A DNA stretch of 64,000 nt from Crocinitomicaceae bacterium (GTDB taxonomy: Bacteria > Bacteroidota > Bacteroidia > Flavobacteriales_D > Crocinitomicaceae), in NCBI GenBank assembly GCA_021325675.1, contig JAJTCM010000003.1:1-64000 (forward strand). Reading direction: 5' to 3'. A model generated the notes under the pieces. The model ran no database searches, was not told the origin of the DNA, and saw only the letters and a program-made list of their open reading frames with translations. Position 1 is the stretch's first letter. Each line of letters starts with the position of its first letter. Of this stretch, positions 24,349 to 31,852 are shown piece after piece. The translations under genes were made by a program, and so were the position numbers.

Positions 24349-24903
24349 ATGGACACAGTACTTGCTCATATCACAGCATTTGCGGAAAAGGCCCACGGAG
24401 AGCAAAAACGGAAATACACGCCTGAAAAGTACATCGTTCACCCTATCCGGGTAATGAATACGTGCAAGCGTGTTACCAATGATATTTGCATCCTGGCAGC
24501 CGCAATTCTTCACGATGTACTGGAAGATACACCCGTTCAAAAAAACGAGCTGAGGGATTATTTACTATCTGTAATGTCTCCCCAGGATGCTCAGCGAACC
24601 TTAAAGCTGGTCGTGGAGCTCACTGATGTATTTATCAAAAAGGACTATCCGCAGCTCAACCGGAGGGCAAGAAAAGCAAAAGAGCTCCTGAGACTGGAGA
24701 AAACAAGCCCCGACTCCCAAACGATCAAATATGCGGATATCATAGATAATTCCGTAGAAATCGTAAAGTACGATCCTGACTTTGCACGCGTATTTCTATT
24801 CGAGTGCCGCACCAACCTCCGGAAACTGGGCAAAGGAAACCAGCAATTGTACCGGGAAGCCATAGAAATGGTGAATAAAGAGATTGAGGGCTTGAGGAGG
24901 TGA
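24349..24903 (+). CDS. HD-domain protein resembling small alarmone hydrolases
   Basis: The 184-residue protein has the HD motifs of the RelA/SpoT hydrolase domain: 'YIVHPIRVMNTC' (first His), 'AAAILHDVLEDT' (HD plus the ED pair typical of SpoT/MESH1) and 'TIKYADIIDNSVEI' (distal Asp). It has no synthetase or regulatory domains, so it may be a stand-alone ppGpp/pppGpp hydrolase of the small alarmone hydrolase type. Other nucleotide pyrophosphohydrolase activities are possible. It starts right after the DUF1328 terminator. Confidence 0.8.
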   Translation: MDTVLAHITAFAEKAHGEQKRKYTPEKYIVHPIRVMNTCKRVTNDICILAAAILHDVLEDTPVQKNELRDYLLSVMSPQDAQRTLKLVVELTDVFIKKDYPQLNRRARKAKELLRLEKTSPDSQTIKYADIIDNSVEIVKYDPDFARVFLFECRTNLRKLGKGNQQLYREAIEMVNKEIEGLRR

Positions 24904-25242
24904 AAATTAACATGTTCTCTTTTTTTGTGGAGACTGCACAACGTGTTGCGTGGACAGACTAGGACGATTATCGAACTTTTGGCGAGCGAGATACGCGCAT
25001 GTTTGCGATTATAATTTGTGATGTTTGAAAATGAACCAGCCTACTCTGAGTTACTAAATAGTTGCAAGGGTCAGCGGTGTTGTTAGGGTGACTTTCTTTT
25101 GAGCACTCAACGTTTTCATCTATAGGCCCCCCTTGTATTTTCCTTTATTAGAATTTATTGGGTTTTCTCTCGATATTCTTGTAATTTCATTTTGAAGGAA
25201 GGTGGGTCACCACACCGCGCAGCAGCCACGCAGTGAAAGTGA
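24904..25242. other. Intergenic region of unclear origin
   Basis: About 340 bp between the HD gene and the terminator of the tRNA-derived segment show no supportable gene. The only open frame (minus strand, 25155-25340) runs through tRNA-derived sequence and a hairpin and is not credible. The region may be decayed mobile or duplicated DNA. Confidence 0.4.
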
Positions 25243-25273
25243 AAAAGCCACCCCTTGTGGGGATGGATTTTTC
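25243..25273 (-). terminator. Hairpin terminator downstream of the tRNA fragment
   Basis: CCATCCCC and GGGGTGG pair around ACAA and are followed by TTTTT on the minus strand (A-rich on the other side, so it could act both ways). It lies just past the end of the broken tRNA copy and may be the ancestral tRNA-Phe terminator. Confidence 0.65.
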
Positions 25274-25279
25274 TACTTT

Positions 25280-25412
25280 CGTGGTGCCTCCAGGAATCGA
25301 ATCCCTTGAATTCAGAAATTGGAAATTTCCATGAATTCAAGAGGACTCTCGAAAATCTAACAAATTAGAAATTTGTAGATTTTCGGAGCCAGGGACACAT
25401 AGATTTTCAGTC
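25280..25412 (-). pseudogene. Interrupted duplicate of the 3' part of tRNA-Phe
   Basis: Positions 25389-25412 repeat the anticodon-arm and variable-loop part of the intact tRNA-Phe without change, and 25280-25301 repeat its T-loop-to-acceptor 3' end plus two flanking bases. The two pieces are separated by an 87-bp insert (25302-25388) made of two palindromes. The 5' half (acceptor, D arm) is absent. This copy cannot give a functional tRNA. It is the distal flank of the GIY-YIG gene. Confidence 0.85.
25305..25385. repeat. Two adjacent palindromes inside the tRNA fragment
   Basis: Palindrome 1 (25305-25341) pairs CTTGAATTCA with TGAATTCAAG, with a second inner pairing. Palindrome 2 (25350-25385) pairs CGAAAATCTA-A-CAAATT with AATTTG-TAGATTTTCG, one bulged base. 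Together they make up almost all of the insert in the tRNA copy. Confidence 0.85.
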
Positions 25413-25648
25413 ATGTACTTTATTAACCTAACCCGGGATTTCAATCCTTTCAACTTTTGTTCTAATTTAAAAGCCTCACTTCTTGAAGCCATCTTACAAA
25501 ACCAAACTAAATTCCAAGGAGAATTCTTAGCCGTAAAAGTTGATTTCCCAGAATTATGTTCAATGAATCTTTTTTCCAAGTCATGCGTGTGACCAATATA
25601 GAATTGGCCATTTTTAGAACTTTGTAATATATAAACGTAGTAAGTCAT
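25337..25648 (-). CDS. GIY-YIG (URI-type) nuclease family protein beside tRNA-Phe
   Basis: From the ATG at 25648 the product is 103 residues. It has the single-domain GIY-YIG layout: 'YYVYILQSSKNGQFYIGHT' (the two GIY/YIG strands), 'DLEKRFIEHNSGKS' (Arg and His region), 'WNLVWFCKMASRSEAFKLEQ' (with the metal-binding Glu) and 'KLKGLKSRVRLIKYM'. The final ~20 residues are translated through the tRNA fragment and palindrome 2 and are probably not part of the original domain. The frame extends upstream through the tRNA terminator but this is not credible. Stand-alone URI proteins are small DNA endonucleases related to UvrC-N and to homing enzymes. The flanking tRNA duplication suggests past mobility. 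Confidence 0.8.
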   Translation of the reverse strand: MTYYVYILQSSKNGQFYIGHTHDLEKRFIEHNSGKSTFTAKNSPWNLVWFCKMASRSEAFKLEQKLKGLKSRVRLIKYMTENLCVPGSENLQISNLLDFRESS

Positions 25649-25658
25649 CCATAAAACA

Positions 25659-25690
25659 AAAAAGAGAGAACATTTGTTCTCTCTTTTTTT
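25659..25690 (-). terminator. Terminator of tRNA-Phe
   Basis: On the minus strand AAGAGAGAAC and GTTCTCTCTT form a stem followed by a T-tract, a few bases past the tRNA 3' end. Confidence 0.8.
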
Positions 25691-25694
25691 CTCG

Positions 25695-25767
25695 TGGTGC
25701 CTCCAGGAATCGAACCAGGGACACATAGATTTTCAGTCTATTGCTCTACCAACTGAGCTAAGGCACC
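25695..25767 (-). tRNA. tRNA-Phe (anticodon GAA)
   Basis: Read on the minus strand, the 73-nt sequence folds into a complete cloverleaf: acceptor GGTGCCT/AGGCACC with discriminator A, D stem GCTC/GAGC, anticodon stem ATAGA/TCTAT around CTGAAAA (anticodon GAA, Phe), five-base variable loop GTGTC, and T-loop TTCGATT. CCA is not encoded. The T stem is CCTGG opposite CCTGG, which leaves one U-U mismatch at position 51-63. A terminator follows. Part of this tRNA is duplicated at 25280-25412. Confidence 0.97.
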
Positions 25768-25838
25768 ATCTCAATTGCGAGTGCAAATATAATCACTTTT
25801 TTGTATTCGCCAAGCAAGTTGAGAAATTTTTGTTGATT

Positions 25839-26378
25839 TTATTTCTTCAATGGAATTGTGACGCTGATTTTCACCACTTCATCTTTGCTTTTGGAATCTT
25901 TCATGACACCGAATTCGTATGGAGAAACTTCCATTACGCCGTTCAGCTTGGCATCGCTTCCTTTTTCGTCGAATGAAAACCAAACCTGCTCATCAAGGGT
26001 TTTTCCTTTCATAGTCAGTTTTCCTTTCGCAGTAAAGCCTTTCTCAGACTTCACGATTTCGTTGGAAACAAAGGTAATTGTCGGGTATTTCTCAGCGTCG
26101 AAAAATTCTGCTGTCTGCAGGTGACCGTCACGCTTGGCACTGTCAGTTTTCAGGCTTTTCACTTTGATCGTCGCTTTGATGCTGGATTTTGACGGGTTGG
26201 CCTCATCGAAATCAATGGAAGCGTCAATACCGGTGAATGTTCCTTTCGTCCCCTCTTTTTTCAGGGCAAAATTTACCACAACCTTATCTGCGTCAACGAC
26301 CTTCCAGATTGTAGCCAAAGTAAATGCTGTCGTTACAACAACCGCAAGAATTAAAGTAATAAAGGCTATTTTTTTCAT
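25839..26378 (-). CDS. YceI-family periplasmic protein
   Basis: Starting at the ATG at 26378, the 179-residue protein has a signal peptide (MKKIAFITLILAVVVTTAFT). Its lipocalin-like YceI barrel includes 'WKVVDADKVVVNFALKK', 'GTFTGIDASIDFDEANPSKS', 'HLQTAEFFDAEKYPTITF' and 'GKLTMKGKTLDEQVWF'. YceI proteins bind polyisoprenoid or other lipids in the periplasm. The preceding 11 codons in the longer frame lie over a TATTTTTA promoter-like box (26401-26408) and are not used. This is of possible interest because the window encodes isoprenoid-lipid enzymes elsewhere. Confidence 0.9.
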   Translation of the reverse strand: MKKIAFITLILAVVVTTAFTLATIWKVVDADKVVVNFALKKEGTKGTFTGIDASIDFDEANPSKSSIKATIKVKSLKTDSAKRDGHLQTAEFFDAEKYPTITFVSNEIVKSEKGFTAKGKLTMKGKTLDEQVWFSFDEKGSDAKLNGVMEVSPYEFGVMKDSKSKDEVVKISVTIPLKK

Positions 26379-26544
26379 ATTTTTCTTTTTAACGTTTTCG
26401 TAAAAATACATTTTTTAGCGAGACAGCCTTCCTAAAAATTTGTTATTTTTTGCGTTGTCCCCGGGAACTGCTTTTCCTGCTCCGGAAAATGTTTTTCTTA
26501 ACTTTTTTTTCTGGAAATATAAATACCGCGCCACAAAGAATACG

Positions 26545-26552
26545 TACTTTTG
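26545..26552 (+). promoter_or_regulatory. Bacteroidota -7 box (TACTTTTG), near-leaderless phosphoesterase
   Basis: TACTTTTG is an exact TAnnTTTG match ending 6 bp before the ATG at 26559. The predicted leader is about 3 nt. It overlaps a TTG that would otherwise extend the frame to 26550. Confidence 0.6.
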
Positions 26553-26558
26553 TCGCTT

Positions 26559-27779
26559 ATGAGACGAAGCCTGGCATTCCCGATAGTACTGATTTCAATC
26601 CTGGTTTTTGCTGAGCTGGCTTCTTACCTGGCGATCCGCAATTTTTTCACCGAACAGCGCAACCAGCTCCGGATTTTCAACTGGACCTGGTGGATCAGCA
26701 CCGTTTTGCTCTATGCTTCCGTGTTTTTGAGCCGTATTTCGGACAGCAATTTTCTGAAAAATGCACTCGTCAATGTTTTCATGATTATCCTGGTGCTGAA
26801 ATTGGTCACCGGGCTCGCTTTTGTGATCACCATTCTCGTACAGTTTATCAAAAGCCTGGTCATCGCCAGCAAACTGACAGCTGCAGAACAGCTTGCCCGC
26901 CGGAAGCTCGCTTCCCAGATCGCATTGGGGATAGCGGCTGTTCCTTTCGTTTCACTTGTTTGGGGACTGGTCAAAACCGCTTATGATTTTAAAGTGCACC
27001 GCGTACGGATCAATTCCGCAAAAATCCCGGCGGCTTTCCAGGGCTTGAAAATTGTACAGATTTCCGATATCCATACCGGCAGCCTGCAGGGTTTCCGCCA
27101 GCTCCAGAAGGCCGTCGACCTGATTAACAGCCTGAAGCCCGACCTGATCGTTTTTACCGGTGATCTCGTTAATAACCAAAGTAACGAAGCCGGTCCTTAT
27201 ATACCGATCCTGAAACAGCTCCAGGCACCGATGGGAATTTACAGTGTGCTCGGGAACCACGATTACGGCGATTACAACAGCTGGAACAGTACTGAGGACA
27301 AGCAGCGGAACATGGAAGAAATGTACCAAATCCATCGGAACCTCAACTGGAAGCTGATGCTGAACGAGCATGTTGCGCTTGAAAAAGACAACGAACACAT
27401 TGCACTGATCGGGATCGAAAACTGGAGCGCTAACCTGAATTTCAAAAAGTACGGCAAGCTAGACAGAGCCTATCAGGGAGCAGAAAATTATCCTTATAAA
27501 ATCCTGCTTTCACACGATCCGAGCCATTGGTCCTACGAAGTGAAAGAGCTTTACAAAGACATTGACCTGACGCTTTCGGGCCATACACACGGTTTCCAGT
27601 TCGGAGTGGAAATCCCCGGCTTCAAATGGAGCCCTTCGCAATACATTTACCCGCAGTGGGCCGGCTTGTATAAAAAAGAAGATCAACTGCTCTACGTGAA
27701 CCGCGGACTAGGCTGCCTGGGCTATATGGGAAGGATCGGGATCCGGCCGGAAATTACGCTGATCGAGCTGGGAAACTAA
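26559..27779 (+). CDS. Membrane-anchored metallophosphoesterase
   Basis: The 406-residue protein has four or five N-terminal TM helices (residues 1-150) and then a calcineurin-type phosphoesterase domain. The metal and catalytic motifs are in order: 'ISDIHTGS' (D-x-H), 'FTGDLVNN' (GD), 'LGNHDYGD' (GNHD), 'LLSHDP' and 'LSGHTHGFQ' (GHTH). It resembles YkuE/YaeI-like enzymes that act at the membrane on lipid or nucleotide phosphoesters; the substrate is unknown. It converges on recG across an intergenic hairpin. Confidence 0.92.
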   Translation: MRRSLAFPIVLISILVFAELASYLAIRNFFTEQRNQLRIFNWTWWISTVLLYASVFLSRISDSNFLKNALVNVFMIILVLKLVTGLAFVITILVQFIKSLVIASKLTAAEQLARRKLASQIALGIAAVPFVSLVWGLVKTAYDFKVHRVRINSAKIPAAFQGLKIVQISDIHTGSLQGFRQLQKAVDLINSLKPDLIVFTGDLVNNQSNEAGPYIPILKQLQAPMGIYSVLGNHDYGDYNSWNSTEDKQRNMEEMYQIHRNLNWKLMLNEHVALEKDNEHIALIGIENWSANLNFKKYGKLDRAYQGAENYPYKILLSHDPSHWSYEVKELYKDIDLTLSGHTHGFQFGVEIPGFKWSPSQYIYPQWAGLYKKEDQLLYVNRGLGCLGYMGRIGIRPEITLIELGN

Positions 27780-27787
27780 TCGGGAAC

Positions 27788-27841
27788 GGAAAATTGAGGG
27801 TGTAGAATTAGCTTTGTTTCATTCTTAATTCTTCATTTTCC
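27788..27841. terminator. Imperfect hairpin between convergent phosphoesterase and recG
   Basis: GGAAAAT/ATTTTCC (27788-27794 with 27835-27841) and GAATTA/TAATTC (27805-27810 with 27826-27831) form a two-part stem. The sequence belongs to the GAATTGA/GAATGAA repeat style seen in other gaps. Confidence 0.5.
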
Positions 27842-27851
27842 ATTCTTCATT

Positions 27852-29948
27852 CTACGAAATCCTTCCCCAGTTGGGTTTTTCGTTCAGGATTTTAACAACG
27901 CGCTGGCGTATTTGCGCATGTTCAGGCAAGCTGAGATTAGAATCTTTAGCGAGAATTTCACGGGCTTTTTCACGGGCAAGGGCTACAATCTGCCCGTCTT
28001 TGGTCAGATCGGCAATTTTAAGGTCCAGAATTCCGCTTTGCTGGGTTCCCATCAGGTCACCGGGGCCGCGCAGTTCCAGGTCAACTTCCGCAATTTCGAA
28101 GCCATCCTGTGTCCGCACCATCGTTTCAAGCCTTGTTTTGCTCTCTTTCGATAATTTTTGACCGGTCATCAGGATACAATAGGATTTCTCCGCGCCACGT
28201 CCTACCCTGCCGCGAAGCTGGTGCAGCTGCGATAAGCCGAAACGCTCGGCGCTTTCAATCACCATGACGGAAGCGTTCGGAACGTTTACGCCCACTTCGA
28301 TCACCGTTGTTGCAACCATTATCTGTGTTTCTCCCTTCACAAAGCGCTGCATTTCGTAGTCTTTTACCTCCGGTTTGAGCTGTCCGTGCACAATGCTTAC
28401 CTGATACTGCGGTAGAGGAAAAGCACGCGAAATTGACTCGAAGCCCGCCATCAGGTTGTGATAATCCAGGGTCTCGGATTCGGCGATGAGCGGAAAAACA
28501 ACATAAATCTGCCGGCCAAGTGCAATTTCCTTGCGCATGAACTCAAACACCGCGAGCCGCGAAGCTTCAAAACGATGCTGTGTGGTGATCGGTTTTCGTC
28601 CCGGGGGCAGCTCATCAATAACAGAAACGTCGAGATCACCGTAAACTGTCATCGCCAGTGTTCTTGGGATCGGCGTGGCGGTCATGACTAAAATATGCGG
28701 CGGGCGCTCGTTTTTCTGCCAGAGCCTGGATCGCTGCGCCACACCAAAGCGGTGCTGCTCATCAATGACAACCAGTCCCAGGTTTTTGAACTGCACCGTA
28801 TCTTCAATCAAGGCATGTGTACCGATCAAAATATGTATCTCGCCGTTTTCAAGCGCTTCGTGTAAATGTTTCCTGCTTGATTTTTTAGTCGATCCGGAAA
28901 GCTTTTCAACGCGCACGGGCAAGTTTTTACATAGTTCCGAAATAGACTCGAAATGCTGCTGGGCCAGAATTTCCGTTGGTGCCATCATCGCTGCCTGGAA
29001 ACCATTTCCAATGGCAATCAGCATACATAAAAAAGCCACCATTGTTTTCCCGCTTCCCACATCACCCTGCACCAGCCGGTTCATGTGAAAGCCATTTTTG
29101 CAGTCCTGGCGGATCTCTTTAATCACGCGCTTCTGCGCATTCGTGAGCTCAAAAGGCAGGTGTTTTTCGTAAAACTCAAGGAAAGGCCCTCCTACTTCAT
29201 CAAACACGAAGCCTTTGTTTTTTTGGAGGGAAATCTGGCGGCGGAGCAATAATTCAAGCTGCAGGAAGAACAATTCTTCAAATTTCAGGCGGAAAGATGC
29301 TTTTTTTGCCAGGTCTTCGGTCATCGGGTAATGCACTTGTTTCACAGCACTTTCCCTCTCTGGCAGGCGTAAATCCGAAATCAGCTGCCGCGGAAAAATT
29401 TCCGGGATATGACCGTTGATCTGCTGTACGAGCGTACTCGTTAATTTCTCAATTCCTTTGGAGTGTAAGCCTTTGGAGCTTAATTTTTCCGTGCTCCGGT
29501 AAACTGCTTTCAGGCCTTTCATCGGGTCAGCTTTGTCCAACTCCTGGATTTCGGGATGGGCAATCTGGAAGGATGAGCCGTAGATTTTCGCTTTGCCGTA
29601 AATAACGTAAGGTATGTTGAGCTTCAGCGTCGGCTTGATCCATTTGATGCCCTGGTACCAAACGAGATCGATTGTGCCGCTCGTGTCCTGGAATTTCGCT
29701 ACAAGGCGTTTATTGCGCGGCGATCCGCTTTCTTCCACCTTTGTCAGCACACCACGTACCTGGGCAAAAGAATCCAGGTAAGGCAGATCGGCCACTTTGT
29801 TGAAGTAAGACCGGTCGACATAACGGAAAGGAAAATATTCCAGCAGATCGCTGTAGGTAAACACGCCAATTTCCTTACGAAGCAGCTCCGCTCTCTGCGG
29901 GCCGACCCCTTTCAAAAACTCGATGGGCGTGTTCAAAAATTCGGACAT
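27852..29948 (-). CDS. recG: ATP-dependent DNA helicase RecG
   Basis: The 698-residue protein has the N-terminal OB/wedge region that recognises branched DNA (about residues 1-260). Helicase motifs follow: 'GDVGSGKTMVAFLCM' (motif I), 'APTEILAQQH' (Ia), 'DEQHRFGV' (II, DEQH), 'MTATPIPRT' (III) and 'QLRGRVGRG' (VI). The TRG-type C-terminal hook is included. RecG remodels stalled replication forks and Holliday junctions. Its length is normal. It converges with the phosphoesterase gene. Confidence 0.97.
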   Translation of the reverse strand: MSEFLNTPIEFLKGVGPQRAELLRKEIGVFTYSDLLEYFPFRYVDRSYFNKVADLPYLDSFAQVRGVLTKVEESGSPRNKRLVAKFQDTSGTIDLVWYQGIKWIKPTLKLNIPYVIYGKAKIYGSSFQIAHPEIQELDKADPMKGLKAVYRSTEKLSSKGLHSKGIEKLTSTLVQQINGHIPEIFPRQLISDLRLPERESAVKQVHYPMTEDLAKKASFRLKFEELFFLQLELLLRRQISLQKNKGFVFDEVGGPFLEFYEKHLPFELTNAQKRVIKEIRQDCKNGFHMNRLVQGDVGSGKTMVAFLCMLIAIGNGFQAAMMAPTEILAQQHFESISELCKNLPVRVEKLSGSTKKSSRKHLHEALENGEIHILIGTHALIEDTVQFKNLGLVVIDEQHRFGVAQRSRLWQKNERPPHILVMTATPIPRTLAMTVYGDLDVSVIDELPPGRKPITTQHRFEASRLAVFEFMRKEIALGRQIYVVFPLIAESETLDYHNLMAGFESISRAFPLPQYQVSIVHGQLKPEVKDYEMQRFVKGETQIMVATTVIEVGVNVPNASVMVIESAERFGLSQLHQLRGRVGRGAEKSYCILMTGQKLSKESKTRLETMVRTQDGFEIAEVDLELRGPGDLMGTQQSGILDLKIADLTKDGQIVALAREKAREILAKDSNLSLPEHAQIRQRVVKILNEKPNWGRIS

Positions 29949-30026
29949 CGCAACAAAAGTAAGGATTTTTGCTAATTCTGGCTTCGCAGTCTGATTTGCT
30001 AATGTATTTTTTCAGCGAAAGCTGCT

Positions 30027-31358
30027 TTAGTTTTTCGGTTTGATATACGCCCATTCCACAAAATTGAATTTGCTGTCGTGGGCCGGGTTTTCGAAATCAA
30101 AAAGATCATTTGCACGGAGAATTGCCACGATCGGGTATTTGTCGGCAATCATCGTCTGGCTGGTTTTTTTAGGCTTCAGTAAATAAGTATCGTGGTTCGT
30201 CCGGGCTTCATCATGGTAAATGCGTGTTACAAAATAGCTTTCGTCGTTTTTGAGGAACAATTTGCGCTCAATATAGCTTGTTTTGACCATTCCTAAATAC
30301 GTTGCACGCCTCGAAACCGGCACCAGGTCGAAGTATTCTTCGTAAAAAGCGGTTATATGGACTTCGTTGAAAGATTCGCCTTTCACACGGAGACTCCTCC
30401 GGCTCCTTGCCGAACCATAATCGGCATCGTAGCCAAAATAAAACGGCAATTCGAAACGGATTTTATGCCAGCGCTCACGGATCAGCTTAAAACGGCTCAG
30501 TCGCACAACGGTAACCACCACAATGAATCCGGTGATCCAGAAAGAACCCAACAAGCCTCTGACCGCATTCTCAATGTTGTATTTGAAGGCCACAAATACA
30601 AACTGCGCCGCAAAAACGATTCCGTAATACAATAACAAACGTCCGCTGACTTTGTGGGAATCCACCACTCTTTTGTAGGTGAAAAAGCTCGAATTATTGA
30701 GACAATTATTGAGAATTGTAGCGTAAATCGAAATGGTTAACAGGAAATAAAGGATCGTGATGATCCAGCCGTAACTTTCCGCGCCTTTATACAGCAGCCA
30801 GAAATCATAAATTCCGTGAGAAAGGGCGGCTAGCAGCAAAAACAGGAATACAACGGCTATGTTTTGTTTTTTGTAGCGGTACAAGATAATTCCGTATGCC
30901 ACCAGCGATGTATCGAACATGTGGCCCACAGATGCCAGGATTGCCCGCCCGTTAATGATCTCGGGGCCTTTCATGTAGAAATACATCACATTTTCTACCG
31001 CTGAAAACCCGAGCGCACTCACGGAAATGTAGAACAGGAAATCCACCGGCTCATTGAATTGCTTGCGGAAAAAACCCAGTACCAGGAGGAAAGGAATGGT
31101 TTTGGCAATTTCTTCAAGCAGGCCGATCTGGAAAGTGGACATCAGGAAATCGTTCAGCGGATCGGCGTTAAAATCAAAGCCGAGATCATTAATAAACAAT
31201 TCATGCGCCCCCAATACAATCAGCACGGAAGCACCGCCCAACACGAACGTTGGAATAACATACCGGAGCTTGTCGCGCTCGTAAATATCGATCAGGCGGT
31301 AATAATCCACCCAGATCCAGGCGATAAACAGTGAGATGAGAATGTAGAGATAGAGCAT
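30027..31358 (-). CDS. PrsW-like intramembrane metalloprotease with C-terminal extension
   Basis: The 443-residue protein has about eight TM helices in residues 1-290 and carries the PrsW/CPBP-type motifs: 'GLLEEIAKTIPFLLVLGFFR' (EE), 'GFSAVENVMYF' (E near N), 'VGHMFDTSLVAYG' (H) and 'ALSHGIYDFWLL' (H). These Glu and His residues coordinate the metal in this protease superfamily, which includes PrsW that cleaves anti-sigma factors. The last ~150 residues are soluble and not part of the core family. Whether it processes the anti-sigma-like protein at 4749 is unknown. Confidence 0.82.
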   Translation of the reverse strand: MLYLYILISLFIAWIWVDYYRLIDIYERDKLRYVIPTFVLGGASVLIVLGAHELFINDLGFDFNADPLNDFLMSTFQIGLLEEIAKTIPFLLVLGFFRKQFNEPVDFLFYISVSALGFSAVENVMYFYMKGPEIINGRAILASVGHMFDTSLVAYGIILYRYKKQNIAVVFLFLLLAALSHGIYDFWLLYKGAESYGWIITILYFLLTISIYATILNNCLNNSSFFTYKRVVDSHKVSGRLLLYYGIVFAAQFVFVAFKYNIENAVRGLLGSFWITGFIVVVTVVRLSRFKLIRERWHKIRFELPFYFGYDADYGSARSRRSLRVKGESFNEVHITAFYEEYFDLVPVSRRATYLGMVKTSYIERKLFLKNDESYFVTRIYHDEARTNHDTYLLKPKKTSQTMIADKYPIVAILRANDLFDFENPAHDSKFNFVEWAYIKPKN

Positions 31359-31461
31359 GGGAGTGGAGAATTGAGAATGAAAAATGGAGAATGGAGGATG
31401 GAGGATGGAAAATGAAAGTGGAGTCCTGATAGTTATCGGGGAAAGAAAGAGGATGAGGAAT
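31359..31461. repeat. Degenerate GGAGAATGGAGGATGGA-type repeat
   Basis: The gap between two minus-strand genes contains back-to-back imperfect copies of GA(A/G)AATGGA/GGATGGA. These are followed by CTGATAGTTATCGG, a short near-palindrome. The style matches the other GAATGAA-type gaps. Confidence 0.55.
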
Positions 31462-31773
31462 TTAGAGCTTATCGTCGAGAACTTCCGGGTTAATGGGCTC
31501 TTGTTTTTCTTTTTTCCAGTTGTGCTTCAAAATAGCATACAATCCCCAGCAGGAACCTACTCCGAAGGGAATAACCAACAAAGCCAATGCATCAGTTGTA
31601 TCGCCAAAGCTGGTATAGATGAACAGCATTACAAAGCCGCTCAGCACCATTCCGCCGTAATAGCTGGCAATTCCTAGGATGGGGTACAGCCAGGCGTTTT
31701 TACGTTCATAATCAAATGCCAGCTTATAGTACGAACGTCCAATAACAATAAGGATTAGAATTCCAATGATCAT
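31462..31773 (-). CDS. Small three-TM membrane protein, unknown function
   Basis: The 103-residue product has hydrophobic helices at about residues 1-18, 27-55 and 62-82 and a charged C-terminal tail ('KHNWKKEKQEPINPEVLDD'). No motif was recognised. It sits alone between repeat-rich gaps. Confidence 0.6.
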   Translation of the reverse strand: MIIGILILIVIGRSYYKLAFDYERKNAWLYPILGIASYYGGMVLSGFVMLFIYTSFGDTTDALALLVIPFGVGSCWGLYAILKHNWKKEKQEPINPEVLDDKL

Positions 31774-31852
31774 AGTGCTTAAATTTTAAACAAACATACT
31801 ATTTAAAACCGAAAAATTACAATTTAAGAAATTTTTGTCCGGACCGGCCCTG

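Noticed and set aside
25155-25340. Minus-strand open frame past the tRNA fragment
   Set aside because: It is made of palindrome, tRNA fragment and terminator sequence; no coding signal.
25674-25976. Plus-strand open frame running through the tRNA
   Set aside because: It crosses the terminator and the whole tRNA-Phe gene; such frames are a known by-product of open tRNA sequence.
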